From the NCBI GenBank assembly GCA_047622605.1, contig JBLHND010000023.1, positions 1-31,306 on the forward strand: a DNA stretch of 31,306 nucleotides. Reading direction: 5' to 3'. The translations under genes were made by a program, and so were the position numbers. A model generated the notes under the pieces. The model was not told the DNA's origin and did not search any database. It worked only from the letters and a program-made list of their open reading frames with translations. Below, in pieces: positions 14,679-23,482 of this stretch. Origin of the DNA: Motiliproteus sp047622605 (lineage in GTDB: Bacteria; Pseudomonadota; Gammaproteobacteria; Pseudomonadales; Balneatricaceae). The first letter of the stretch is position 1, and each line of letters begins with the position of its first letter.

Positions 14679-16139
14679 TTAAGTCAAACGATCAAACAGT
14701 GCCGCCAATCTTTTGGACAGCGTGCGGCGCTCAAACTGACTCAGGTAGGCATGGTCAACATCACGTAGCTCATGACTGTCCTTGAGTAAAATCTGCGCCA
14801 GCGCCTCCTTGCAACCCGCCTGATCTTGGGTGCCCACCACCTGGCCTATATTGGCCTTCTCAATTATTTCGCGCGTGGCCTTGCTGTCACAGAGCGCCAG
14901 TATCGGCCGTTTGGCGGCGACATACTCGAACACCTTGCCGGGGATCACCCCGTCGGTGGTGGCGCCGGTATCGACGATCAACAGCAGGTAATCGGCGTCG
15001 ACCTGAACCCGTTTCGAGGTTTCGTAATCGACATCACCGTGGAAACAGAGGATCGTTTCCAGTTCATACAGCCCGATCAGGCGCTGATATTCGGCAAAGA
15101 TGACCGGTTCTATGGCGCCGTAGAAATGAAACCGCAATCGCTGGCGCAGGCTCGCATCTGCCGCGACCAGCTCGCCTAGGGCATGCAGCAGCGCGTAGCC
15201 CCGGCGATTCTTGAACAACCGGCCAGCATAGACAAAGTCGAGGGTGTCACGGACAGGCCGGGGCCGGTCGAGCAGATAATCGAATGATTCTGAGTCGTAG
15301 CCATTGGTGATCGTCTCCCAGATCCGCTGGCCGCCGAGATGCTGGCGCAGAAAGTCGGTCTTAGGCTCGCTAACGGCGACCACTGCATCGGCATGGGGTA
15401 GCAGTTTCTTTTCCAGCCAAACTTCAAATTTACTGCGCGCGGGCGGCAACCATTCGCGCAGGACATCGCCGATCCACAGATCCCGGTAGTCCACCACCCA
15501 GGGAATGCCGGTACGACGTTTGAGCAGGCAACCGGCAATCGCGCTGCTAAAGGGGGGCAGACTGGTATAGATCAGATCGATGTGCTGCTCCTTGCAGATG
15601 CGCCGCGCCCTGAAATAGGCGGCAAACCCCCACAGCAGATAATCGTCGGGAATATGAATCCAGTTACGGACAAACTGCTTGAAACGGTTGATCAGCCGAT
15701 CGCTGCGGGTGCTGGTATGGGTGCGGGTGCTAGCCGTGTTCGCCGCAGGATCGAATGCGGCAGCGCCAGTGAGCTGAGCCACCCTGGGCCTGTCTCGTCC
15801 CGGTTTGAGCCGCCTCAGCAGCCGCTTGATCCCACCCAGAATCAGATCATCGATTCCCTGATGGCGTACTCGGTGCACCTCGACATCCGTCGGGATCTCA
15901 GCCTCCAGCTCGGAATAATAACTGGGGTTCGACGACTCGTAATCGATAGTTATTACGATGGGCCGCCAGCCAAGATCTCGCAGATGCTCAACAAACTTGG
16001 CGGTGCGGATCCGGCCGATCGTCTTGATGGGGGGGTATTCACCGGCGATCACCAGCACCCGTTTGGAGGTAGGCTGGGTCAGGGTAGATTGAGTCAAGGT
16101 AGATTGTGTCAAGATTGTGCCGTCACCAATGCCTTGCAT
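14679..16139 (-). CDS. glycosyltransferase, GT-B fold (family 4-like)
   Basis: A cytosolic GT-B glycosyltransferase of about 486 residues that would transfer a sugar from a nucleotide donor during EPS repeat-unit assembly. The N-terminal acceptor domain begins after a short repeat with RVLVIAGEYPPIKTIGRIRT; VVDYRDLW and VAVSEPKTDFLRQ follow. The C-terminal donor domain shows ITNGYD, DFVYAGRL, LCFHGDV and IPGKVFEYVAAKRP. The start is uncertain: the frame is open to a TTG at 16163, inside the upstream gene. I prefer ATG 16139, which still overlaps that gene by 31 bp. The N-terminus carries LTQST repeats from three 15-bp DNA units at 16069-16113. It is cotranscribed after the gene at 17329 and is related to the transferase at 19906. 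Confidence 0.85.
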   Translation of the reverse strand: MQGIGDGTILTQSTLTQSTLTQPTSKRVLVIAGEYPPIKTIGRIRTAKFVEHLRDLGWRPIVITIDYESSNPSYYSELEAEIPTDVEVHRVRHQGIDDLILGGIKRLLRRLKPGRDRPRVAQLTGAAAFDPAANTASTRTHTSTRSDRLINRFKQFVRNWIHIPDDYLLWGFAAYFRARRICKEQHIDLIYTSLPPFSSAIAGCLLKRRTGIPWVVDYRDLWIGDVLREWLPPARSKFEVWLEKKLLPHADAVVAVSEPKTDFLRQHLGGQRIWETITNGYDSESFDYLLDRPRPVRDTLDFVYAGRLFKNRRGYALLHALGELVAADASLRQRLRFHFYGAIEPVIFAEYQRLIGLYELETILCFHGDVDYETSKRVQVDADYLLLIVDTGATTDGVIPGKVFEYVAAKRPILALCDSKATREIIEKANIGQVVGTQDQAGCKEALAQILLKDSHELRDVDHAYLSQFERRTLSKRLAALFDRLT

Positions 16140-17329
16140 ACGTCTTGAAACCTCTGGGCGCAAACGTCAAAACCGGATTGTTGTGCCAGTGCCAAGCCAT
16201 TGCTGCGCAATTGCTGGGACAGCTCCGGATCCTGAATCAGACTAAGGATAGCCGCTGCGATCTGATCTACCTGATCTCCCTCGACCGAGAGCCCATTATA
16301 GCCATGCTTAACCGCCTCTACGGCACCCCCAGCCAGACCTGCAATCACCGGTTTGTCGCAGGCATTGGCCTCGAGAAACACCAGGCCAAAGCCTTCCGTC
16401 TCTTTGTCGGGCATCTCTCGGTTGGGCATCAGAAACAGATCGCACAGCCGATAATGTTCGACCAGAGCCTCCTCGGCAATACGTCCGGCGAAGGTCACAT
16501 GTTGCTCGAGACCTAGCCTTGCAACCAGCTGTTGCAGCTCAGCCAGATAAGGCCCCGCACCCACCACCAGATAGTGACTCTCAGGTTGTTTAGCCAGCAC
16601 CTGAGGCAGCGCCTCGATGGTTCTGTCGATCCCCTTGCGGGGTATCAACCGGCCGACCGTCAACAGAATTTTTTTACCCTCTAAGCCATAACGTTGCAGC
16701 AGCAGTTCGGATTTAGGGCCCGGTGAAAACTGCTTCAGATCGACGCCATTGGTGATCAGATGGACCTTGTCTGCCGCCACCGAGAAATGTTCGATCAGGT
16801 AGCGCCGAGTAAAATCACTGACCGCGACCACCGCATCGGCACTGCGCAGATACCGTCCCCGCTGATCACCGAGACGGCGGTGATCCGAGTCAGCGGTCAC
16901 CTCCTCGCCATGGATATAGTTGATCACCCTGACCCCCGTTAGCGTGCGGCAGGCCAGCCCCAGCCAACTCATGGAGCTTAGCTCGCCGATACAGAGGGTC
17001 TTGATTCGGTATTTTCGAATCAGCGCCAGCGTATAGAGCAACACTTTTAACCGTAGCGGCAGATCCTGCACCAGCATCAGAGAGATCGAGTGCCAGACTG
17101 AGCGGGACTGGACCACCCAAGGGCGCAGCAATTTTAGCCGGTGGACCGGATAAGGAGCATCCCGGTCGAGCGAATCCCAGCCGGTCAGCTCTTCTCGCGT
17201 CGCACAGTGAAATCTGGGTGCTAGAATAACAAGCTGACCCTGTGCACTGTAGCGCGCCAGCTTTTCATAGACGACGGCTGAGCCACCGTTAATCGGGGGG
17301 AATATGTTAGTGACCAGCAGGCAGCTCAT
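16109..17329 (-). CDS. glycosyltransferase family 4 (PimB/WcaL-like)
   Basis: A 406-residue GT-B retaining glycosyltransferase. The N-terminal domain has TNIFPPINGGSAVVYEKLAR, NYIHGEEVTADSD and AVVAVSDFTRRYLIEHF. The C-terminal donor domain has LITNGVDLKQFSPG, LTVGRLIPRKGIDRTIEAL, YLVVGAGPYLAEL and the EX7E motif in ETEGFGLVFLEANACDKP. The first residues (MSCLLVTNIFPP) fit the usual family start at 17329, though no clear ribosome site is visible. It is the first gene of a two-gene leftward unit, divergent from the deacetylase operon across 166 bp. It probably adds one sugar of the EPS repeat unit; donor and acceptor are unknown. Confidence 0.9.
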   Translation of the reverse strand: MSCLLVTNIFPPINGGSAVVYEKLARYSAQGQLVILAPRFHCATREELTGWDSLDRDAPYPVHRLKLLRPWVVQSRSVWHSISLMLVQDLPLRLKVLLYTLALIRKYRIKTLCIGELSSMSWLGLACRTLTGVRVINYIHGEEVTADSDHRRLGDQRGRYLRSADAVVAVSDFTRRYLIEHFSVAADKVHLITNGVDLKQFSPGPKSELLLQRYGLEGKKILLTVGRLIPRKGIDRTIEALPQVLAKQPESHYLVVGAGPYLAELQQLVARLGLEQHVTFAGRIAEEALVEHYRLCDLFLMPNREMPDKETEGFGLVFLEANACDKPVIAGLAGGAVEAVKHGYNGLSVEGDQVDQIAAAILSLIQDPELSQQLRSNGLALAQQSGFDVCAQRFQDVCKALVTAQS

Positions 17330-17495
17330 AGTTTATCTACACTCCATGTATGTGAAACTCAGCTGTAAGCATACGCAATCAGGGAAGAATCGGGATGTGT
17401 ACCGGCATTATTTTATCGTTGCAACCCTCGGGGTCGTTAAGCAATGATCGTCCTGGATACGCTGGGGCTCTCATGCTGAACCGCAACGTCACTAG

Positions 17496-18506
17496 ATGAA
17501 CGCTATCCTCGTCAAATACGTTGACCGCTGCCCTAGCTGGCTGCTGGCACCGCTGCGTCTTATCGCCACCCTGATGGCCCCTGGCGGTAGCAAGGGGCGC
17601 TTAGCCATTCTGATTTACCACCGCGTGCACGATAAATCGTCAGAGTATGAACCCGAAAGTTTCTCGGTTCAGACCCTGGACTGGCAGATGCGGATCGTCA
17701 GTCGGCTATTCAACCTGCTGTCGCTGCAAGACGCGATAGAGCGGCTGGCACTAGGGACTCTTCCGCCCCGTGCCCTGGCTATCACCTTCGATGATGGCTA
17801 CCGCGACAACCTGACCCTAGCCGCCCCCATCTTAATAAAACACGGTGTTCCGGCCACTTTTTTCATCACCTGCGGCGGTATCAGCGAAGGCCGTCTCTGG
17901 AATGACCGCCTGGTCGATTCGATACTGCGCAGCCAGCATCTGCAATTGCGACTCCAGGACCTGGAACTCCCCGATTTCCCCATTAGGACCAAGGCCGAAA
18001 AGACAGCCGCCATCAGCGCTCTGCTCGAACGCCTGAAAGTCGAACCTCCCCGGCAGCAGCGCCTGCTGCTCAATCAGATCATCGACCGCCTGGAGGTCAG
18101 CCTCGATCAGCGGCTGATCTTGTCAGAACCGGAGATTCGACAGCTGCAGAGTCTGGGCATGACGATCGGCTGCCACACCATGACTCACCCGATGCTCAGT
18201 AAGGTCAGCCCGGAGTTCGCACGCCAGGACATCCTCAGCTCCAAGGTCGAACTCGAAAGAATTTGCGGAAAACCCGTGACCCTGTTTGCCTATCCTTATG
18301 GCAAACCCGACATTCACTTTGAAGCCATTCATGAACAGATCGTTGCCGAGCTGGGGTTTGCGGCGGCGGTCAGTACGGCCTGGGGAGCGAACAGCGCTAC
18401 GACCGCCCGCTACCGGCTGAAGCGTTTTACCCCCTGGGATGCAAACCCGCTGACGTTCTTCGTCCGGCTGCTGCTTAACTATAGAAAACGATCGACTAAG
18501 GATTAA
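17496..18506 (+). CDS. polysaccharide deacetylase (CE4 / NodB homology)
   Basis: A 336-residue carbohydrate esterase family 4 protein that removes N- or O-acetyl groups from a polysaccharide or its lipid-linked precursor. Visible motifs are ILIYHRVHD near the N-terminus, the catalytic/metal ITFDDGYRDN (about residues 95-104), HGVPATFFIT, the metal-binding HTMTHPML and FAYPYGKPD. There is no clear signal peptide beyond a short hydrophobic stretch around residues 15-30. It is the first gene of a rightward operon; the next gene starts 11 bp after its stop. Such deacetylases are common in exosortase-A EPS loci. The exact sugar target is unknown. Confidence 0.9.
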   Translation: MNAILVKYVDRCPSWLLAPLRLIATLMAPGGSKGRLAILIYHRVHDKSSEYEPESFSVQTLDWQMRIVSRLFNLLSLQDAIERLALGTLPPRALAITFDDGYRDNLTLAAPILIKHGVPATFFITCGGISEGRLWNDRLVDSILRSQHLQLRLQDLELPDFPIRTKAEKTAAISALLERLKVEPPRQQRLLLNQIIDRLEVSLDQRLILSEPEIRQLQSLGMTIGCHTMTHPMLSKVSPEFARQDILSSKVELERICGKPVTLFAYPYGKPDIHFEAIHEQIVAELGFAAAVSTAWGANSATTARYRLKRFTPWDANPLTFFVRLLLNYRKRSTKD

Positions 18507-18517
18507 CAGACGAGACG

Positions 18518-19642
18518 ATGACAGCCTCACTCATCCCCAACAGCCTGCTTAAGTTCCAGGCCATTGACCAGGTTCCTGATGAATTACGGGGCGTGTTTTC
18601 GAGCCTGCAAGCCAACGTTTTCCTCAGTGTCGAGTGGTTCCAACTCTATGAACGCCAGCTTCTCCCTAGCAACAGATCGGCCCGCTATTTTATCCTGGTG
18701 ACGCCCCTGGGCTTACCCCTTATCGGGCTTCCCTGCCAGGTGCGCACCGACAATCATGCCAACATAAGCGCCATCGAATCTCTGGTTAATTTTTATTCCT
18801 GCCACTATGGTTTAGTCGGTGCTGGCGCACACCAGAACCGCGAAAACACCCGTTTATTAATCCGCGCAATTTGCGAGACTGAGCCTCACTGCAGCCAACT
18901 GAATCTGCAGCCACTCAACCGCCAGAGCCAGGACTATGCCTGGCTCCACCAGGCTCTGGCAGAGCAAAAATGGCGCCTGGAACCCTATTTCCACACGGCA
19001 AACTGGTCGCTGTGCACTCAGAACCTGTCCTTTGCCGACTACTGGCAGGCCAGACCTTCACGGCTAAGCAATACCTGCAGGCGCAAACTCGCCAGACTGC
19101 ACAAAAATCACCACTACCGCTTCCGGCTCTATCAGCAGCCCGATCAGGCGCTCGATCAGGCACTGGACGCGTATCAACGGATCTATCAACAGCGCTGGAA
19201 AAAAGAGGAGCCCTATCCGGATTTTATTCGTTGCTTTACTCAGCTGCTCGCCCAACAAAACCTGCTGCGCATGGGGCTGCTAGAAATAGATGCGGTGCCT
19301 GTGGCCGCGCAACTCTGGTATCTCAACGGTCAAACCGCCTACATCTTCAAACTGGCCCATGATCCTGATTTTGAACAGTATTCCGTTGGCAGCCTTCTGA
19401 CTCAGTTTTTATTAAAACAGGTCATCGATACCGATGGCGTAAACAAGGTCGATTTTTTATTAGGCGACGATGCCTACAAACAAGACTGGATGTCTACGCG
19501 GGGAGAGTTTTGGGGTCTTGCCGCTTACCGTCCCTTCTCCGTTGCCAGTGTGCTCTCCGGGCTGCGTCAGCGCGTAAAAAAATTAGCTGGTAGCCATTTT
19601 TACACCGGACTCAAGCAAAGACTGCGCATTTTATTTACGTAG
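18518..19642 (+). CDS. FemAB/GNAT-type acyltransferase (BioF2-like), EPS-associated
   Basis: A 374-residue protein with a C-terminal GNAT-type (Acetyltransf_6/BioF2-like) domain, about residues 170-330. YRFRLYQQPDQALDQALDAY, QRWKKEEPYP, LEIDAVPVAAQLWYLNGQTA, KLAHDPDFEQYSVGSLL and VDFLLGDDAYKQDW are typical of this group. Members in exosortase-A loci are often labelled FemAB-like and are thought to transfer an acyl or aminoacyl group to an EPS component. The neighbouring acyl carrier protein (31 bp downstream) may supply the donor. The real substrate is unknown. Start ATG 18518 has ACGAGACG upstream, a weak ribosome site. Confidence 0.82.
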   Translation: MTASLIPNSLLKFQAIDQVPDELRGVFSSLQANVFLSVEWFQLYERQLLPSNRSARYFILVTPLGLPLIGLPCQVRTDNHANISAIESLVNFYSCHYGLVGAGAHQNRENTRLLIRAICETEPHCSQLNLQPLNRQSQDYAWLHQALAEQKWRLEPYFHTANWSLCTQNLSFADYWQARPSRLSNTCRRKLARLHKNHHYRFRLYQQPDQALDQALDAYQRIYQQRWKKEEPYPDFIRCFTQLLAQQNLLRMGLLEIDAVPVAAQLWYLNGQTAYIFKLAHDPDFEQYSVGSLLTQFLLKQVIDTDGVNKVDFLLGDDAYKQDWMSTRGEFWGLAAYRPFSVASVLSGLRQRVKKLAGSHFYTGLKQRLRILFT

Positions 19643-19672
19643 AAAACACACTTAATCCAGAGGAGTCTTCAT

Positions 19673-19906
19673 ATGGAAAGCAGCATCATTTCCTTGGTAT
19701 CCAATAGCCTGCAGGTGAATGCCGAGCGCTGGAGCCGCGCCACTCAACTCTTGGGCGCGATTCCAGAGCTCGACTCGATGGCAATCGTTATCCTGCTGGG
19801 GAATCTGGAGGAGCATTTTGATATCGAATTCTCTGATGATGAGATCAGTGCTGAGATGTTTGAAACCATCGGCAGTCTGCAGGATTTCCTGCAATCCAAA
19901 CTCTAA
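19673..19906 (+). CDS. acyl carrier protein
   Basis: A 77-residue acidic acyl carrier protein. The 4'-phosphopantetheine attachment serine is in PELDSMAIVIL (about residue 35), followed by the usual acidic helix LEEHFDIEFSDDEISAEMF and a short C-terminal helix. The ribosome site is AGGAG, 8 nt before ATG 19673. The stop overlaps the next start (TAATG, 19904-19908), so it is coupled to the transferase that follows. In this locus it probably carries an acyl or amino-acyl intermediate used to decorate the polysaccharide, rather than serving fatty-acid synthesis (inference). Its activating ligase is not in the window. Confidence 0.92.
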   Translation: MESSIISLVSNSLQVNAERWSRATQLLGAIPELDSMAIVILLGNLEEHFDIEFSDDEISAEMFETIGSLQDFLQSKL

Positions 19907-21159
19907 TGACCGGACGAGCAACTAACGTGAGTCACCTGTTGATGATTGCCTTCCATTACCCGCCGGCAGGCTATGGCAGCGGCATACACCGGACCCTCGC
20001 CTTCGCGAATCTGTTAGCCGCCAAGGGCTGGCGTCCCTGTGTACTGACCCTGAACCCCCGGGCCTACCCTGGGCGCTGTTCAGGCTCTGAGGTTCGTGCT
20101 GCGCCTGAGATCAAAGTGTTGCGCGCTTTCGCGTTAGACAGCAAGCGTCACCTGGCCATCGCAGGCCGCTATCCAGAGTTTCTGGCACTGCCGGATCGCT
20201 GGTCCAGCTGGATTATTCCCGCCGTTGTGCGTGGACTCTGGGAGATCAGGCGCCAGCAAGCAACCGCACTCTGGTCGACCTACCCTATCGCCAGTGCTCA
20301 TCTGATCGGATTAATACTTAAACGGCTGACGTCATTACCCTGGATTGCCGATTTCCGCGACCCGATGATTGACGCGGGTTATCCGATCTCTAAAAACCAG
20401 CGCCGAGTGGCCGCCTGGATAGAAAAACAGACGCTCTACGCTGCTGATTACTGCGTTTTTACCACCCAGGAGACCCGGCAGCATTATCAACAAAAATATC
20501 CTGACCTGAATCACCAACATTTCCGAGTCATCGCCAATGGCTATGATGAAACCGCCTTTGCTCACGCGCCCGCCAGGCAACCCTCCACGGGGCCCGTCAA
20601 GATACTCCACAGCGGCCTGCTGGATCCTGAAGATAGAGATCCGCAAGCCCTATTCCAGGCCCTGCGAACCCTGATCCAGCATTCCGGCCTGGTCGAGGTG
20701 GTGATCTGGCTCAGAGCGACTGGGCATGATGCACAGATCCAGGCACTGATTGATCAGTATGCGCTATCTGAGTACGTCAGGATCTTACCCGCGCTACCTT
20801 ATCATGCCGCGATTGCCGAGATGATGAGCGTCGATGTGTTGCTGCTGCTACAAGGCAGCAGCTGCAGCACCCAGATACCTGCCAAGATGTATGAATATTT
20901 TAGGAGCCACAGACCTCTGTTAGCACTCTGCGCTCCAGACAGTGCAACAGAACGGGAGCTGATAAATGCGGGCGCGCGTTATATAGCCGCTATCGATAAC
21001 TCAGCTGCGATTAAAGAGTGCCTGGCCTCTTTGCTAGAAAACTTAAAATCTGACGATAACAGCGGAGCGATTTCTGCAGCCCAGGCATCCGGCTATGACC
21101 GTCAGCTCAGTTCCCAAGCTTTTTGCCAGCTACTTCAAGAGTTGGGTAGCACTAAGTGA
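19906..21159 (+). CDS. glycosyltransferase, GT-B fold (family 4-like)
   Basis: A 417-residue GT-B glycosyltransferase. The N-terminal domain reads LMIAFHYPPAGYGSGIHRT, WIADFRDPMIDAGYP and YCVFTTQETRQHY. The donor domain shows VIANGYDE, ILHSGLLDPEDRDP, YVRILPALPYHAAIAEM and IPAKMYEYFRSHRPLLALC. It is a distant paralogue of the transferase at 14679-16139, sharing the YPP start, DFRDP/DYRDL and K-(M/V)-(Y/F)-E-Y motifs. The start overlaps the stop of the acyl carrier gene by one base. GTG 19927 is an alternative start closer to the usual family N-terminus. It likely adds a sugar to the EPS repeat unit; donor unknown. Confidence 0.87.
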   Translation: MTGRATNVSHLLMIAFHYPPAGYGSGIHRTLAFANLLAAKGWRPCVLTLNPRAYPGRCSGSEVRAAPEIKVLRAFALDSKRHLAIAGRYPEFLALPDRWSSWIIPAVVRGLWEIRRQQATALWSTYPIASAHLIGLILKRLTSLPWIADFRDPMIDAGYPISKNQRRVAAWIEKQTLYAADYCVFTTQETRQHYQQKYPDLNHQHFRVIANGYDETAFAHAPARQPSTGPVKILHSGLLDPEDRDPQALFQALRTLIQHSGLVEVVIWLRATGHDAQIQALIDQYALSEYVRILPALPYHAAIAEMMSVDVLLLLQGSSCSTQIPAKMYEYFRSHRPLLALCAPDSATERELINAGARYIAAIDNSAAIKECLASLLENLKSDDNSGAISAAQASGYDRQLSSQAFCQLLQELGSTK

Positions 21160-21205
21160 CAACCAACTTAATCACCTCTCCTGACAGGCTGCTAGGTCAT
21201 CGCTC

Positions 21206-22177
21206 ATGAAAACTAAAGTCATCTTCACCGTCGATACGGAGCCTTCGATCGCCGGGGCCCTGTCAGACACGCGCCTGAAACCGCTGATTCACGAGCCGGT
21301 ATGGGGCGAGGTCAGGGGGCGTAGTGAGGCCCTGGGGTTTATTACCCGAACACTGAGTCAGCACCAGATCCCGGCGACCTTCTTTGTCGAGACCCTCAAT
21401 AACGCCTATTTCGGCGACCAGATGCGACCTTACGTCGAGCATCTGCTCGACAACACCTTCGATGTGCAGCTGCATCTTCATCCTGTATGGCTAAATTACG
21501 CTAAAGACAACAGGACCACCTATAACGATAACTGTACCGATCTACCCTCGGCACAACTGCAGCAGCTGATCGAAAACGGCATGCAGACCCTCGAGGACTG
21601 GACGGGTTCTCGGCCTGTCGCGATGCGCACCGGTAATTTTTCAGCGTCGGACAGGGTTTTTGCTGCCATGGACAAAGCGGGGATAAGTCTCTCATCCAAC
21701 ATCTGTGTTTCTGTAAACCCTCCCAAAGATGCCCAGCTCAACCTCAGTGGTGGTGCCTTTAGCATTCATCAGGTGATGGAACTGCCTGCGACCTGCTTTA
21801 TCGATAATAGCCTTGTTGGACGAGGCCGATGGCGGACCATGCAAATCACCTCCTGCAGCGCCGACGAACTCTGCTCACTACTGGACCAGGCACAGCACGC
21901 GGCGGTGGAATATATAGTACTGGTTACCCACCCCTTCGAATTCATCAAGAAAAAAGGGTGGCAATATAAAAACCTGACCCGCAACGCCTTGATCCAGCAT
22001 CGTCTGGAGCGGCTCTGCCAGCATCTTGATAACAATAGAGACCGGTTCGAGCCGACCGATATCAAGACGCTCTTGGACAGCGGTCTAATCAGAGCCGCGG
22101 CCGCCCCGACACTTTACGGCAATAAGCTGCAGGCGCTCTCTCGAGCAGCCCAAAACCTACTAAACGATATCTTCTGA
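21206..22177 (+). CDS. polysaccharide deacetylase-like protein (CE4 superfamily)
   Basis: A 323-residue NodB-fold protein. FTVDTEPS at the N-terminus supplies the metal/catalytic Asp, QIPATFFVET is the typical second strand, and FDVQLHLHPVW carries the HxH metal pair. MRTGNFSAS and LVTHPFEF fit the later motifs. This is the variant group often found in EPS loci, with an unpaired HxH instead of HxxxH. It may deacetylate the polysaccharide or a precursor, complementing the first deacetylase at 17496. The gap to the preceding gene is 46 bp; the next gene starts two bases after its stop. Confidence 0.8.
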   Translation: MKTKVIFTVDTEPSIAGALSDTRLKPLIHEPVWGEVRGRSEALGFITRTLSQHQIPATFFVETLNNAYFGDQMRPYVEHLLDNTFDVQLHLHPVWLNYAKDNRTTYNDNCTDLPSAQLQQLIENGMQTLEDWTGSRPVAMRTGNFSASDRVFAAMDKAGISLSSNICVSVNPPKDAQLNLSGGAFSIHQVMELPATCFIDNSLVGRGRWRTMQITSCSADELCSLLDQAQHAAVEYIVLVTHPFEFIKKKGWQYKNLTRNALIQHRLERLCQHLDNNRDRFEPTDIKTLLDSGLIRAAAAPTLYGNKLQALSRAAQNLLNDIF

Positions 22178-22178
22178 T

Positions 22179-23414
22179 ATGAATACGACACAAAAATCCT
22201 GGGTCATCGTCGTTGGCGTCGACAGCCCCATCGGCGTTTCCATTCTCCGTGACCTGGGTAAACACGGGCACCCCAGCATCGGCATAGGCTATTCTGCTGA
22301 GGCCATCGGCTTCCAATCCAAATTTTGTACCCGGTCGCTGGTACGCAGCAACCAGGAAAGCACCTTTATCGAGCAGCTCAATGGCTTAGTCGAGGACGCT
22401 GAACCTCTCTTTTTAATCGCCATCAGCGAAAGCGATATCAGCCTCTTAAACAGACACCGAGACGCCCTACATCCGGCAATCAAGCTGCTTATCCCAACCG
22501 CCGACATTTTTGCTCGGGTCGTCGATAAGTCCCGATGCCTGGAGATTGCCAGAGACCTGGGTATAGAGACACCCGCCAGCCTAAGCATTACCCGTCTGGA
22601 GCAGCTCAAAAACCTGAAACAGATACTCAGCTTCCCACTCATCCTCAAGTGGGCAGATCCTAATGAGGTGCAGGAGCGCCTGTCACTCAGGGGCCTGGCT
22701 GTTATCAAATGTGACTACTGCCTCGACTATGAAACGCTCTATGCCAAGCTATCCAGGTACCAGCCGCTAGGCATCTTCCCGATGATCCAGACGTACTGCC
22801 GGGGTTATGGCTTAGGGCAAATGTTCCTGATGAGCCGAGGGGAAGTCCTGCTCGAATTTCAACATCAACGCCTCAACGAATGGCCGCCTGAAGGGGGAAT
22901 ATCAACACTGTGCCGATCGCTACCGCTGACTCAACACCGGCAGTGCCGGAACCGGTCCATCGCGTTGCTCAGGGCGCTTGAGTGGGAGGGGGTCGCCATG
23001 GTGGAATACCGATTCGACCCGGTAGCCGATAGCTATAGTTTTATGGAAATCAACGGTCGTTTCTGGGGTAGCCTACCCCTTGCCGAGGCCGCCGGGGTCT
23101 CCTTCCCGTCGACGCTGGTGGCTGCAGCAGCAGGCGACCTGGAGAGCGTTGCGGCCAGGCAGCGTCCTTACGCCGAGCTCAGCTGTCGTTATATGATCCC
23201 GGATACCAAGCGTCTTTTACGAATCGTTCTCGGCCGTAAGAACATCAAAGACCCCCACTTCAGTCCCCGGCCGTTCAAAGAGATCAGCAAATACCTCGGT
23301 GGGTTTTTCAACATAAACCAGAGATACTACCTGTTCTCAAGAACAGATCTGGGGCCCTGTATAAAAGATCTTAAAAATGTGTTCCTTAAGCTAAGGGCTT
23401 GTTTTATTAAATAA
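22179..23414 (+). CDS. ATP-grasp family ligase, EPS-associated
   Basis: A 411-residue ATP-grasp protein. The N-terminal Rossmann-like part reads WVIVVGVDSPIGVSILRDLG. The central part has the nucleotide-binding lysine in FPLILKWADP. The metal-binding acids lie in VEYRFDP and MEINGRFWGSLPLA (about residues 280-310). Family members join a carboxylate to an amine using ATP, via an acyl phosphate. Next to a FemAB-like transferase and an acyl carrier protein, it could form an amide on a sugar or carrier substrate, but the substrate is not readable. It is translationally coupled to the preceding gene and is the last gene of the operon, converging on the flippase gene 68 bp away. Confidence 0.83.
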   Translation: MNTTQKSWVIVVGVDSPIGVSILRDLGKHGHPSIGIGYSAEAIGFQSKFCTRSLVRSNQESTFIEQLNGLVEDAEPLFLIAISESDISLLNRHRDALHPAIKLLIPTADIFARVVDKSRCLEIARDLGIETPASLSITRLEQLKNLKQILSFPLILKWADPNEVQERLSLRGLAVIKCDYCLDYETLYAKLSRYQPLGIFPMIQTYCRGYGLGQMFLMSRGEVLLEFQHQRLNEWPPEGGISTLCRSLPLTQHRQCRNRSIALLRALEWEGVAMVEYRFDPVADSYSFMEINGRFWGSLPLAEAAGVSFPSTLVAAAAGDLESVAARQRPYAELSCRYMIPDTKRLLRIVLGRKNIKDPHFSPRPFKEISKYLGGFFNINQRYYLFSRTDLGPCIKDLKNVFLKLRACFIK

Positions 23415-23482
23415 AAAAAATAATAACAGCCGCAAAACCCGCGCACAAAGCTCACAAGCAACACTCACTGATATTAAAAATA

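Noticed and set aside
17400..17495. Sigma-54 promoter before the deacetylase operon
   Set aside because: GG and GC elements can be found, but with the wrong spacing; no convincing site.
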